Origin: Trogon surrucura
Lineage: Eukaryota; Chordata; Aves; Trogoniformes; Trogonidae
DNA length: 64,000 bases
NCBI GenBank assembly: GCA_020746105.1
Contig: CM036618.1
Location: 125,602,191 to 125,666,190 of the forward strand
Direction of reading: 5' to 3'
The notes below the pieces were generated by a model. That model ran no database searches. It had not been told where the DNA came from and saw only the letters and a list, made by a program, of their open reading frames with translations. Positions 38,025 through 50,480 of this stretch are shown one piece after another (position 1 is the first letter of the stretch; every line of letters starts with the position of its first letter). Made by a program: the position numbers and the translations under genes.

Positions 38025-41000
38025 CTACAGCATAGAGTGAGATATATTGGTCAATGGAGCTGAAAAATAATTCACAACTGAAAACCTGAATAATTTTGCC
38101 TGGGTTGAACATCTGTGATTAAATCACAGTATATTTACATGTGATTTTTACTAAATTCAATTTTGAAAGAAACCAAATCATAGCTGAGGAACATTCAGGC
38201 ATCATTTTCTCCGTGTCCAGCCGATGGTGGAGTTCTGCTTTAGGAAACCATCACAGAGAGTGATGTTAGAGGGAGCTTCTCTTACTGGTGATGCTACTCT
38301 CTGCCCGACCTGTGGAATTACCTACGCTCTAGGTTTCAGGCAGGTGTAGCTCTGCAAATGGAGTGAAAATTGGTTGAGAACAAATTTTGCTGAAAGAGGA
38401 GAAACCCTCATGTGGTGCTAAACAAACTCCACGACAGCCGAAGAGAAGGCGGCATGAGCTTGGCTTCCATTGTGTAAACACCGCAAGTGATCAAGCCTGG
38501 CTCCAGGAAAATGCATTTCAGTGAGAAGGCCCTAGTGAATGCAGAGCTGCAGTCAGCACCTCTTGGGGTCTGGGAGCGAAGCTCACGTGGGAGTGGGCTG
38601 GAGGCTTTGCGACATGGAAGTTCCCTGCATGGCAGTACTTACTCTCTTTTCCCTTGTTTCAGAGATCGCTGCAAGAGGCACGCTTACACACAGGCCTCCT
38701 CCTCAGCCACAAAGGGACAACTGTTCAGGGGTGTTGTTCCCTCCTGCTTCCTTAATATGCAAGCTTATAATAAAAAGGAGATTGGAGAGAAGGAAATAAT
38801 CAGATCAGCTGCTATCATTTACATTTAATTGCTGCATTTGCCGTTGCGGCACTAAACATTGAAACATGCTCCAAGACGGTCGAAGAAATGCCATGTTTGG
38901 TTCTCTAGTTCTTCAAATGGGAGTTATTCAGGTAAGAATGAAAGGTGGCAGGTGCTCCAGAGCAGTTCCTGTGCTCACCAGGTCAAAGAAAGGCACAAAG
39001 CACATCTCCAGTTTTAGGATATGCCTGTAACGAATGTAAACAAGCCAATTGGAATATATTGTTGCTGAAATGAAACTTCAAGCCCAGGGATTACTGTACA
39101 CAACCCATAGGGAATGGAGAGAAGCCAGTTCGGTGTATATAAAATTGATAGGCAGTTTTTATCTTGCTAGCCTTTTTATCTAGAGCATCTGAAATTCAGT
39201 AAGTATATTCACTTGCCCTACTTTTGAAAGTAATTTTCATCAGATTTTTAGTAATCGGTTATCACATATTTTATGGTCTTACTCTGTGCTGCTGGAATAG
39301 CCGTAAAGGAATAAAATGATAAATTGAATTGCTTGGGGTTGGGCAGTTTTTATGGGGAAGTAAGTTGGACTGGATGCCTTAGGAGTAATCCTCTAGACCA
39401 CGTTTAAAAACTTTCGGGCTAGTAGAAAACCCGATCATTGGCATGCAGTATTTAATCTCGGAAACAAGATACTGTTTACTGGAAGAAAAAAAAATGAACA
39501 GTGTTTTAGTGTAAAACCTCTCTAGATTTTTAATGAAATATTGGAAGGAGGAAATACTTTTGTCCTGGCAAGACCTCAAGGGTGCTTTTCTTAGTTTCTT
39601 CGTTCATTTTATTCTCTTATCTAAAATATGCAAAAGGGATTCTGTATTTCAGTTATGAAAGTATGTATATTTTATACCACAAAAGATAATCTTTTTTTTT
39701 TCTTTTTTTTTTTCCCCTCCTCCGTTTTGGTAAATATTCTTTCAGGAGAAACACAATCGATGTAGTCAGAGCTAACAAGCAGATGGATGTATTTGAATGC
39801 CATTATCTTATGTACAACGATATTATCTCTTTCATGAAAAATTCAGCAGTTTGGGCTGCTTTAGTGAAGGAGAAGGAGGAAGTAGGAAAGAAAAAATAGT
39901 GAGAAAAACATGATCAGACTTGGAATCCCTGAGGGGGTCACATTGCATCATTTAGCAGGAGAATAAGCAATGCAGAAGGAGCAAAGTTGGTGGAGTTGCT
40001 GTCTGCTCTCCTTATGGCGTTCTTGGCTCCGAGCTCTCTTCAAGCCCTGCAGCTGTAGGTGGGCAGCTCTTGGGCCTGCTAAAGCATCACACCATGACAT
40101 TTTTATCATCAGTCTAGGAGAAGAAAATAAATTTGCTAACAGAATATAGTTGGCAGGCTAATACTGCCTTGTCACATTCCAGACATCTCCAGGTCTGGCT
40201 TGAGCCAGAGGAAACAAGAATGAGGGCCAAGAAGTTCATGATGGACATGTTCTATAAAGAACAGAAATACATTTAAAAAAAAAGGGAGAGAGGCTTCTCT
40301 GTAGTAGATATCGGGTATTCCGTGTGGTTTCAGAAATGAGGGTAGCTGTGTGTGTGAAATACTTAGCACCTGGGAGGTGGAAAACTCAGTTTCTGTAAAA
40401 CCTAACTTTAATCCTCTCTGACTTCTATGAAATACTTTATTTCCTTTTATTGAAAAAAAATCCCCACAACTTGCTCTTAATAGGGTCTTACCTTGTTCTC
40501 AGGTGTCCTGTTATATCAAGTAAGCTCCACAAGCTGATTGAAATCATGCACCTTGTATGCAAAAGATTAGGTTTTGCGTTCTCTGGGAGTGGTGCGTCAG
40601 AAGGATTCCCACTGCCAGTATTTGGTGCTTGTGGCGTTTTCTGCTACACAAACGCTTATCGCTGTGGCTTCTGCCACGGTGGCTGAACTTGAAGAAAGAG
40701 CAGGGAAGGTACGCCATGCGCTGTCCAGTTTTCAGGGGAAAGATTTTAAGTTCTCACCACACAACTCTAGAGCTGAACCATGTCAAGAGTGGATGTTTCA
40801 TACCACAAGGTACAACAGGAAAGCCTGTGATACAATTCCTCAGCTGGGCAGCTGAGCCATAGCAAATGTTGGGCAGAACAAGAATAAAGACCACGCTGGG
40901 GAATTTCATATGAGCAAAGTGATGTGCAGTGGAAGAGTTGCTCTTCTCTTCAAAGTTGTGCTCAGCAGCTATGCTCTTGTCATCTTCTAGTATGAGATTA

Positions 41001-41885
41001 TTTGCATCAGAAGGCAGGCTGGTAAATGAAATTTATTTCTGGTTGCCTACCCGGTAGAGTGCTGCTTGTGTCTAGGTGAAAAGATCGTGTTCTGAATAAG
41101 GGGGTCTGTACACCAGAAGTGTCATCTTCCAGAGGGTCCTGTTCTCTAGGGCATCCATCCTGTTTGACTCAATGACTTTTGGAGGACAGTGTTGGATTTA
41201 GCTTTGTTTGCACTAAGGAAAACAAAATTTCAGGGAAATGAATAATTGAAAAAAATACGTTATGCAAACAGCACAACTTCTTTGGGGTTCTGGATGTGTC
41301 ACAGAATGTCTTAATGATGAATGTTGATGAAAAAAATTTTCCTCAGTGACCAGATAGATTGACTGCAGCTTTTCATAGCTCAGGTTGTGGGAAAAGACAT
41401 GTAAACCCAAATCAGACATTCAGAAGTCTTTGCCCAATATGTAATGTTTGTGTCCAGTCATGCTGCCTCTTTCACTAGGATTTATCCAGGACTGGTGCAC
41501 GGAAAATAATATTTACTTTGGAGTGAGGTCTTGACTGTCATTGAGATATTCTGCTTAACTAAATGGTTTATTTCTGATTGACTTTTAGTTAAAACAGTAC
41601 GTCAGTTTTAAGTATAATGGTTTTCTTAAACAACTTTAAAATTATTATCTCTAATCAGGATTTTACCCCCTCCCAGTCATGAGTTACTCGATTCCTGTGT
41701 CCTGTCCTTTAGAAAATAAAATCGTTACTTAGGAAAATATTCAGGTCATTCCTATGAAAATAACCCCCACTTTTTCTTTTTGATGAAATGCCAGCAATTC
41801 CAGCAAACTTCATTTGGTGAGCTGAAAGAAAAAGTAGGACTGAAAAAATATTTAATCTAAGTTGTAAAGGAGCTTGGAACCACAC
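38025..41885. other. Non-coding unique sequence, no gene supported
   Basis: No gene is supported. Mixed T-rich tracts lie near 39691-39720. Three overlapping frames at 40450-40862 are chance shadows of one another. A CR1-like phrase at about 39360-39400 is too short to call. Confidence 0.5.
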
Positions 41886-41889
41886 CACA

Positions 41890-42200
41890 AGCATCATAAT
41901 TAACTTTAATAATTATAAATGTAAATGCAGACAAGCCACAAGGTTTTAATGGTGTGCCACATGCTTCTGCTAATTATTTTAGAGTTTGGACACATTCAGT
42001 GCCAGCTAATTATAAACCCTGCTATGGAAATCATCTGTTTATATTAGACTTATTGATCTCTAGTGTTTAAGCAATATGAAAAGGGAAATCTACAATGCTG
42101 TACCATCTGCTTTGTATTCCTAATTGCTTTTAAAGAATCAAATATATAAATAGTCAGCTTTTTATATGTTGGGCTTCAAACTCATTTAAGAAACGTTTTG
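41890..42200. promoter_or_regulatory. Candidate conserved non-coding element (AT-rich)
   Basis: Dense homeobox-type cores occur in complex sequence: ATAATTAACTTTAATAATTA, TGCTAATTATTTTAG, GCCAGCTAATTATAAACC, TCCTAATTGCTTTTAAAG, then CATCTGCTTTG and TATATAAATAG. This is typical of developmental enhancers in gene deserts. There is no coding potential and no transposon signature. Inference from texture only. Confidence 0.3.
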
Positions 42201-42864
42201 CAAATCTAAGTGATGAAGAAAAAGATGCAGCATTAATAATTTCGCTCTTCCCCTCCAATTTTTCCATCTTTGGGTCTCTGCAGTTCACTGACCTCAACGT
42301 GCGAGGACAAAAGGTGTGTGTCCCAGAAGTCCCACATATTGGTCAAACCAGCTGAGAAGTTCTGCAGTTTATCATTTACATCTTTTAATTGCACATTTTC
42401 TTTTGCTCCTCACCATCAAACACACCTTATGGCCATGAACATTTCTTGTTATTCCACTTAATGGATACACAAGAAGAGGGGAAGGGAAATTAATGTTCAA
42501 ACTAACGATCACCTCCTCTGGGAAGTATTTGGCTTTATGGCAGATTAAGCCTATTGGGCTGCATGACGGGCATTTGATTGGGAAGAAGGATTCAGACTTT
42601 TGGTTGGTTGTTGGTTTTTTTTTTTTTCCTTTTGTTTTTGTTAGAAGTACCACTATTAAGTATTTGTTATTTTGCAGTAGTTTCTTTATAGAATTGCTGA
42701 TTTTCATGCCATATAAAATAACTGCTTTCAGTGCTTTTACTGCTTCCAGTGTCACTTTACTGGGATGGTCTCTTTCCTGAGATATTTGCTATTTTTTGAC
42801 CCTTCAAAATTACATTACTAAGATGGTGCATTTGGAGAGCTGCTCAGCTGTTCCCTTGACCCAT

Positions 42865-42975
42865 TTCACAGGTGGAGGAGACAGGAGCAGAACTGAAGTG
42901 GTTTGTGCGTGAAAACAGTATGTATTCCCAACTCTCCAGCCCTTTCTGGGCTCTTGTCCTCTAGACTTCTTTCTT
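42865..42975 (+). mobile_element. Possible CORE-SINE (MIR-like) fragment
   Basis: ACCCATTTCACAGGTGGAGG followed by AGACAGGAGCAGAACTGAAG resembles the MIR block CCCATTTTACAGATGAGGAAACTGAGG, and GGGCTCTTGTCCTCTAGAC resembles the TGCTCTAACCACTAGAC end. The core between them is not convincing. Confidence 0.3.
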
Positions 42976-43290
42976 CTGCTTTTGCGGTTCTCTTTTACGT
43001 AAAGAGCGTTAGAGAAATTATCTTTTTTCTAAAGTTAGAAATTGTAACTTAGCCTAATTGATTTGTTGCCCCGAGAGATGTCTCATTACGGGGTTCAGCA
43101 CTCGGGGTACTTCTGTTACTTCTGGAGGAATCCGGCGGTGGACAGAGGAAGGAGAGGTAAGATGCAGAAGTGTGTCTGAGTGAATTGTCAGAGCTCTGTA
43201 ACTTTTGAAGCCCTCACCCTTACGACAATTTGCATAGGACAGGAGTGTGCCCTAAGAATTGCCGTCTTTTTTGACAAATAGAGAAACTGG

Positions 43291-43374
43291 GCCAGATCCC
43301 CAGCTACTGTCAGTTGTAGTAGCTCTACTGAAATCCATGGAGCTGTGCCAGGCTGCACCAGCTGGGAGTCTGGC
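43291..43374. repeat. Palindromic (MITE-like) interspersed repeat, 84 bp
   Basis: The segment begins GCCAGATCCCCAGCT and ends AGCTGGGAGTCTGGC. The arms are inverted imperfect copies over their length, and the centre contains CTGAAATCCATGGAGCTGTG, the counterpart of the TTGAAGTCAATGGAGCT core I recall for this repeat type. It is the best preserved of the palindromic repeats in this window. A non-autonomous DNA transposon origin is plausible but not shown. Confidence 0.6.
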
Positions 43375-43379
43375 AATAG

Positions 43380-46300
43380 CTGTTTAAAATTAAACAAGTT
43401 AATGCACTTGACTGCTGCAGTTAAGAGGTCCTGGACCTCTGCTGCTTTGCCCATTAAGAAGTTGCTTACGCTTGCTTAGACGACTCGCTGCCCTTCCATC
43501 CCAGTTGCACAGCCTCGCTTTGCACGAGGTGGGAATGTTTATGGTGGGGCATGGTGGAAGAGTGTTGGTCCTTAAAATCACTCCTAAGAACCATGTTTAC
43601 AGGAGTGGATCGCTCTCTTGTTTTCTGAAATGGTATTGTTCAATTCCTTGCATTTGATAAATTGCTCTGTTTAGCCTGGCACTTTGAAAGAGAAGCCTGC
43701 CACATACGGCTTTGTGCTTATCCTTTCCTACTATACGTGCACACCCTTATTTTAGTCTCTCTGCATGTACATCAGTAACACAGGCTTCTATTATTATCTG
43801 AATTTATTATAACTAGGGCTCCTGGTTTTCTGCAATTCAGCAGGGAAAGAATTGCAGCTTTGGTTTTCTATTGCTTGAAAATTCAGACGCCTTCCCAAAA
43901 GAGAGGTACCAAGCAAAGAAACAGCACTGGGACAGGCTTTCTAGTAAATCTCACATTTACAGTGAACAATGTAATTTGAAGTATCTTAGAGAGCTAGCCA
44001 AGCTCCTGATCTGTTTTTCAGATAATTGTCATCTTTCCATCAGCACAGGCAGTAACACTGAAAAGAAACACTTGACCATGTAGCATCATCTACTCCTGGT
44101 GTGGGGAGCGAGTAACAAGAATGTGGAAGGATGCATTCCTTTTAGTGACGCTTGGTACAGGGCGTGCTGTGACATGTGGTTTGGCCACTTGCTGGGGGCC
44201 AGAGCCTATGGTGCTATGTGGAGAGAAACGTATACTGGTCATTTAAAAGGCTTTTACTTTGGGATGCTATTCCTAGTACATCTAAGCATCACTGCACCTT
44301 CCCTAATAAAAAGCCAAGCCTCCAGCAGGATGGAATAAACACAAGCGCCTTCCTTTTTGAGGATGGACATAGGGAAGGGTCATGGGTTTTTTTTTCACTC
44401 GCAGACAAGAAATATAATAATTATGACCTACTCTTGTTCAAGTCCTTTCCTGGAAATCATCACCTGAGTTCAGTGATGATCCGTCTACCTGTACTGTTTA
44501 ACTTATCTGGAATGTAAACATTATACCTCTTCTGTGGTACTTTCAGAGGGCTCTTCTGACGCATTTTAGCATTATTATTAAGAACAGAATTACTCACTTT
44601 GTAACTTCTGATGGCTAGGAAAATGAAAGTGCAATGTCAGATGCAATTAGGAGAGATGCTCCCTACTGTATTCCCCCGACTCCTTTGTTGGCCGCCTTCC
44701 CATATGATCCCCGCTGGGAACAAAATTTGCGGTGGCCCTCCGTGAAGTTACTGTAGATGAAGCTTACAGAGTGAGCACAGCTCTGGTGTGGTCTAGATAG
44801 CTTAGAGCTTTTAAAGATCGTGGAAAGCACCTAGCATTTTATCAAGAAGTGTCTGTAAGCAGAAAATAAGAAGCAAATTAATTACATGTTTTTCCTTTGT
44901 CCGGTAAAACTAATTATATCCTTTCAGTAGCCTTCAGTTATAGCTCTAAATACTGTGATGTCAAATAATTTAGTCTTAACTTGCCAAAGGTGGGGATTAT
45001 TGCTATTGCAGAGGCAAGATTTGATGGAAAAAGTTCTCTGGCTGCATTGGAGGTGGAAGCGGTTGAGTTTTGATGCTACTTTTGTCTGGACAAAAGGAAT
45101 TTGCTTTACAGATTTAGATGGCAGTGATGTTTTATAACTTGTAACTAATGCATCACTGCAATTGAGGCCGTCTGCCCTCATTGGGTTTCCACTGCTTTGG
45201 TATTTCCCCCCACCATGTAAAGACAACCTGAGTTGTCACCCACTCAGCCAAAACAAGACATCCAATCTAAAACCTAGAATGTAAGATTACTGCCTAAAAG
45301 CTCTGCCAGAATCACAGTCACACCACAAACCGGGATGACTACAATCACATTGTAACTTACAAGGCTTTGTAACCTCCTAGGGTGAGGATGTGGTGGTTCG
45401 GTGCAGCGATGTATCAGTCTTGCTGCACCTGAGTGTCGTACTCTCTCCAGAGCGAGTAGATAGGCTTTTGTGGCAAGACTGTCATAAAAGCAGTAAAAGC
45501 TCTTATGTTTGGCAAGCAGAAGGAATTTAAGAACCAAACTAAGCTGCTGTACACCAATAATTTTAAGGAGGAGTAAAACAGCGCTAACCTGCATGGCAAG
45601 TTTCAGCTGGTACACTGTGAAATGGCAAAAATATTAAACTCCCCTAAGATAAGGGTTATAATAGGAACTCCAGTGACCCTCCAGTACAGTGGGGCTTCCA
45701 TGGTACTATAATTAGGGTTATTATGATGAAGTCAGGCATATAAATGTTAACATTCTACTCATTAAAATAGTTCTTTTCAGAGAATTAAGTATTCTGCATT
45801 TTACATTCATAAAGTGAATAATATAAACTTAACTTGCGGTTTCTTTGATTTTGTGTTGGAAAGAGTTAAAATTCTCTATGTAGACCACTGTAGTTTTATT
45901 ATGTAAGATGACCTTAGGAACTGTCATCCCCCTTGAATTTATACAAAGAATTCAAAGTAAAGGTTTTCTAGGTTACACTTCTTTTTTCAACCCTTTGTCC
46001 TGTCAGCTCAGTCCTAGATATCTTCATCTGCCGACATGCCCAGATGTGCAATGAATGTTGATTTGAGCTGGCCCCTCAACCCCTCCCTGCTGGTGTCATT
46101 AAAACCAGGGAGGTAGCTGCTCCCCTGGCATCTTTGGCAAGGCTTGGCTTTACACTGCGGACTAAATTATTGATGAAGAGCACTTCTGTCGCAGTGTGTT
46201 TTACCCACCTTTAAATGAAACAGTGCGGATAGAGCTGTCATTGCCTCCTCACTCCCTGCAACTTCTACATGACATTTATGATGTGGTTCAGATTGCACTG

Positions 46301-49300
46301 AAGCAATTAATTTCCAGTAGAGCCTGCACTAGGAATGAAGTTCCCTGACAATTACTAAGGGCTGGATTTTCAGGAAGCATACCATACAGTCATTGATACA
46401 GTATACAAAAGAAAACATCACAATACACCGTAAAGGTTTGTTGGTCTATTTTTCTTTTTCCCTGAATCTGGTGCTTAGTGCCTGAACATCCTTTTCACAC
46501 CAGTACTTTTTCTAACAATGTGGATGAAACCTGGTGTTCAGACCCGTGTTCGCGCCTGATCCTGCTGAGCACTGGAGGCCCTCAGATCCTGCTACAAGCG
46601 GTAAGGCTCAGGTTTTGCCATCTGTTAAGAAAAGCCTTACCAAAAATGCCTGTCATTTTTGGTAAGAGACAGCCAATATCTTCACATCAGACATCTGTCT
46701 GCACCTGGAAGCTAAGCCTGTTTTTTAATTCTGAATTCATCCATTAAAACGGTGCTGGTGCTATAGGAGCTGCTATTTTATCTCTTCTAGGTGCTCTCTG
46801 AACACAAGGATAGATTTTTCTGTAAAAGTATACCCTGTACTTAGGTTTAGGATAAAAAATGGAATAGATTTTGTTTATATACATTGTTTCTCTCATACTT
46901 AATAGTCTCCCTAAGACCTTAGACGCGAGGTTGCCACATGAGCCATCTGCCAGTCTGCAATGAGGAAGATTTCTGTGCAGGCTTAGGATTTATAACCTGC
47001 CTTATTGCAAAAGGGAACAGTGACCTGAACATGGGATTATACCTGCTGCTTCTCTTGAAGTGGAGCCACCAGCTTCCGGAGTAGCTACCAGAGACGGACA
47101 GAAGTAGCCATGGTTTTGTATTTTAGTTGAAGCACAGTACAGCTCTGTCTTCTTCGATCACAGCACTGTCAAACTAACACGGGGTGAGAATTTGAACTGG
47201 CACCTACGCATCAGGGTGATGGGCACTTTAGGAATGCATAGACAAAAATACAGACAGTATATTGATGGATAAACTAATGTGTGGACTTGTACTTACATGA
47301 TCAGGCTGAGAGGTGGATATTCTGACAACTGAAGTATTTTGACACAAGTACTTATTAAGAAAATGTGTGAACCAGTTCGGATGAAATTGAATGTATCTTT
47401 ACCCAGACCATGAAACAATCTGCTGGAGATTTGGAAAGACTGCTGTAACTTGCCTTTCCTGCAGTTCTGGTATTCCTGTTGTACCTTGTGGGTTGGCAAT
47501 ATCAGAAGGTGACCCTCTGAAAAGTGTTCTGATGTGCTTTTTTTGGCCCAGGAGATGCTCTGGTGGAAGTGCTAGGCTCAGCAGAAGTGTATGGATTTAG
47601 GAACCTCTCTTTAAGCCTTCCCTTTAAAAAAATGTAGCTGTACTGCAATTGCCTGTGATTTTTTCAAAATACGTGAAATATAATTTGAGTAAGAGGCACT
47701 GGAAATAAATGAAGGGCTTTTTTTTCCATGACATATTTAGCTAGAATGAAATCTGATTTAAATTAGGTTTCAGAGTCGCAGAGCATCTGAAAAAGTCTGA
47801 AGGAAAGGCTGGCTTCCTTCTCCTGTCAAGGTAGCTTTTCCCCAGTGGCTTCATCTCTGGTTTGTGGTAAGCTAAAAAGTGTGTGTGTGTGCATGTAAAT
47901 CACGCGAGGCACTCGAAGTTGTTGGTGTGGCTGCATTACTGCTAGCTGTCTTAAAATGTCTCATCAAGTATCTCTCAGAGGTCAGAGGAAATAATATTGA
48001 TATTTTTTGGAGCCTGAAGATACACTATAAAAATTAAGTAAAAAACCATCTGTCCTCATATTTTAGTGAAATTTCACTTTTAACAGTTTTACTATCATTC
48101 TGCAGTTAAGGTTAAGCAGAAAGGCTCATGGGATTCATATGCTGAAGAATGAGGGATAGTTATAGAAGGAATCTGTAGGATAGCAAGGAACCTTTAATGA
48201 GTGTTTCAAAACTCCTGTAGATATTGGTCAGATTTCTTTGGTGAGACATGAGGAAGGTCTTCTAAGCCATTTACCTGAAAGAATCTTGCTCCTTTTGTCT
48301 GCTTTTGTCCAAAATTTCACCTGGTTAGGAACGAAGCCCTTAAGCATGAAGCATTCTTTCTGCCCTGAATCTGATGGCACAAATGTCTGAGTCTTCACCC
48401 TGATGTTTCGAGTTTGGCTATTTTAGTATTTCATCTCTGCCTGGACAGTGTATTTCGCTCTGGACACCTGGAAGAAGCTTCACTGACACACTGCATTAGC
48501 TCTACCTTAGAAATCGTTTGCTGATTTATCCCGTAATTTGTTGGTAAGTGTGTTGGTTTGCCTATTGTGGCTTTAGCAGCAGATGCTGAGGTGAGATAGT
48601 AGATGGAAAATTCAGTTTCGTTCCATCTTCTCAGTGGGTAGGCACCAGTAATGTGCTAAGTGTGAAAAGGTTTCGAATTTGGTTAACCATTCAGAAATGG
48701 TCAATACGCCAGTGGTTCTGTAAGGCTGACGGGCTATTGAGCGGCCTCCCTTGGGGCATCGGCGTGTCTATGGGCAGCAGCTGAGGTCTACAGAGTTGAG
48801 CAGCACTACTGTCCCGTGCTCATGCACCCTTTCCCTTTGGTAGCTGCCAGCCCTTACTTCAGACACCCTTAGATCTCTGCACAACCCTGTCTTGAATTGT
48901 TTTAACCAAAGGGAAAGAATCAATGATCTTGTCTCTGCTCCCGTGTTTTTAGCTAACCAGTTTTTCTCCTGTTTCTTTTTTTTTGGAAGAGAAATAGTGT
49001 GATAGACCTGTTTCCAGCAGAGTCCTTCTCTGGAGGAATGTATTTCAGACTGTGTACTGCCAGGACATTTCACTTTTTTTCTGCAGCAGATTGAGAAAGC
49101 TCCAGCAAGAAAGGTTTGCTACTTGTTCTTTAAAACACCCTGTGGAAGAAAGGCTTCAGAGAAGACTTGATTAATTTAGTCCCTCTCTTTTTCCCCACCC
49201 CTCTTCCTTTGTTTTTTTAAGTAAACCAGGGAATTATCATCATCCCTACTTTTCGCACAACCTATCAATTGGCATTTTCAACCTCTGTGTTTAACAATCT

Positions 49301-50145
49301 AAATAAAATCGCTTTATTTTCAGAACTTCAAGAACCTGTGTGAGAGATAAAGTATAGAAGGAAGGAATCACCAAGTGATTGAAGAAAGAGCATAGCAGCA
49401 TATGACATAGGTGGAAGTTGAACTTTGCACAGGTTTGGAGTGTCTGAGCAACCAGGGCAGTGATGACATTCTGGAGGCAAGTAAAAGCTGGTGCCCAAGA
49501 GATGAGGGTATGTTTAGTGTGGTGAGTCACATGTGTGGACAAACACAAGGTGCTGGACACCAAAGATTTGTGGTGTTGGCAAGCAGGGGAGAGTTAAGGT
49601 AGAACTTCATGGAGGAAGGTTTGGTGTAGGAGAGTGTTGGGAAGATTTGGAAAAATCTCACACTTCACCATATTTGAAGTGATCCTTAAACGTGAGGACC
49701 TGCTTTCCACTTCAGTTCTGAAATTCAGAGGGAGCAGTGAGGAGAAGGTTGGGTGCTGCTGCAGAGGGGTTGCACTGTCTTGAACTAAATGGTTGTCTTG
49801 TCTGACGGAGCTAGAGAAATCTAATGATGAAAGAGAGATTAATTTATGTTGAAAAAATATATCAAAAGGCCCATCTTTAAAATATCTGCAAAAAACCCAC
49901 ATGTATCTGTGACTTATGGCATATGATTCTTCACTGCTATTAGCTGACACAAGATGGGAGTCTGAGCTCCACATTTTTTAATAGGGCAGGTTAAAATTTC
50001 TTTTTGAAAGAAAGTTAATATATTTAAATATACGTGAGCAAATTCCCATGTCTCCTGGAGAGTTGGGACATGACTCTCTGCTCTCTTGTAGCACTTTTCT
50101 GCTGGTACTGCAAATATGCTTTGTACAAGTGTTTAAAAAACGCTG
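43380..50145. other. Non-coding unique sequence, no gene supported
   Basis: No gene or sizeable transposon recognised. A GT run lies at about 47880-47891, and a perfect hairpin at 46636 is listed separately. Blocks around 46180-46330 look complex and possibly regulatory. Open frames of 100-126 codons (for example 45274-45615 minus and 49594-49974 minus) have no domains. Confidence 0.5.
46636..46666. repeat. Perfect 13-bp hairpin, 5-base loop
   Basis: CTTACCAAAAATG (46636-46648), loop CCTGT, then CATTTTTGGTAAG (46654-46666): all 13 positions pair. The stem does not extend outward, so it is too short for a typical microRNA precursor and lacks the T run of a polymerase III terminator. Function unknown; it may come from a templated inversion during replication. 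Confidence 0.85.
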
Positions 50146-50149
50146 TTAC

Positions 50150-50480
50150 AAAGCAGAGAATTAGACCTCGGTATGTAAAATAAGGAGATGATGCAGAGTA
50201 ATTTGAGTAGGAAATCCTGGGACATTAGCGATGCTCCAAGTGCAGATTTTAATATGGATTTAACTGCAGAGCTGCTACTGAGGCCTCCATAATGTTATTT
50301 TAAGGTTAATTTGGAAACCTCGTTCGGCGTTTTGGCTGCCTAACAGCCACTGTCATTAGTGAGAGTCGCATGGTTGAGTTCCAGTGCTCTGCTCTGCAGA
50401 TCTCCCTCTCTACAGTTGTTTATGTACGCAGAAATAAATGAGCAAATAGACCGTTCTTTGAAAAGACGATTTTGTGTATA
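50150..50480. promoter_or_regulatory. Candidate conserved non-coding element
   Basis: Complex, non-repetitive sequence with motifs such as GATTTTAATATGGATTTAAC, CCATAATGTTATTTTAAGG and GTCATTAGTGAG, without coding frame. It has the texture of conserved non-coding DNA. Inference only. Confidence 0.25.

Noticed and set aside
39355-39400. Phrase like the CR1 tail region (TTGGACTGGATGCCTTAGGAG)
   Set aside because: About 25 bases of similarity only, with no adjoining ORF2 remnant or ATTCTATG tail.
43188-43581. Overlapping minus-strand frames near the palindromic repeat
   Set aside because: Short, without domain, and partly formed by the repeat itself.
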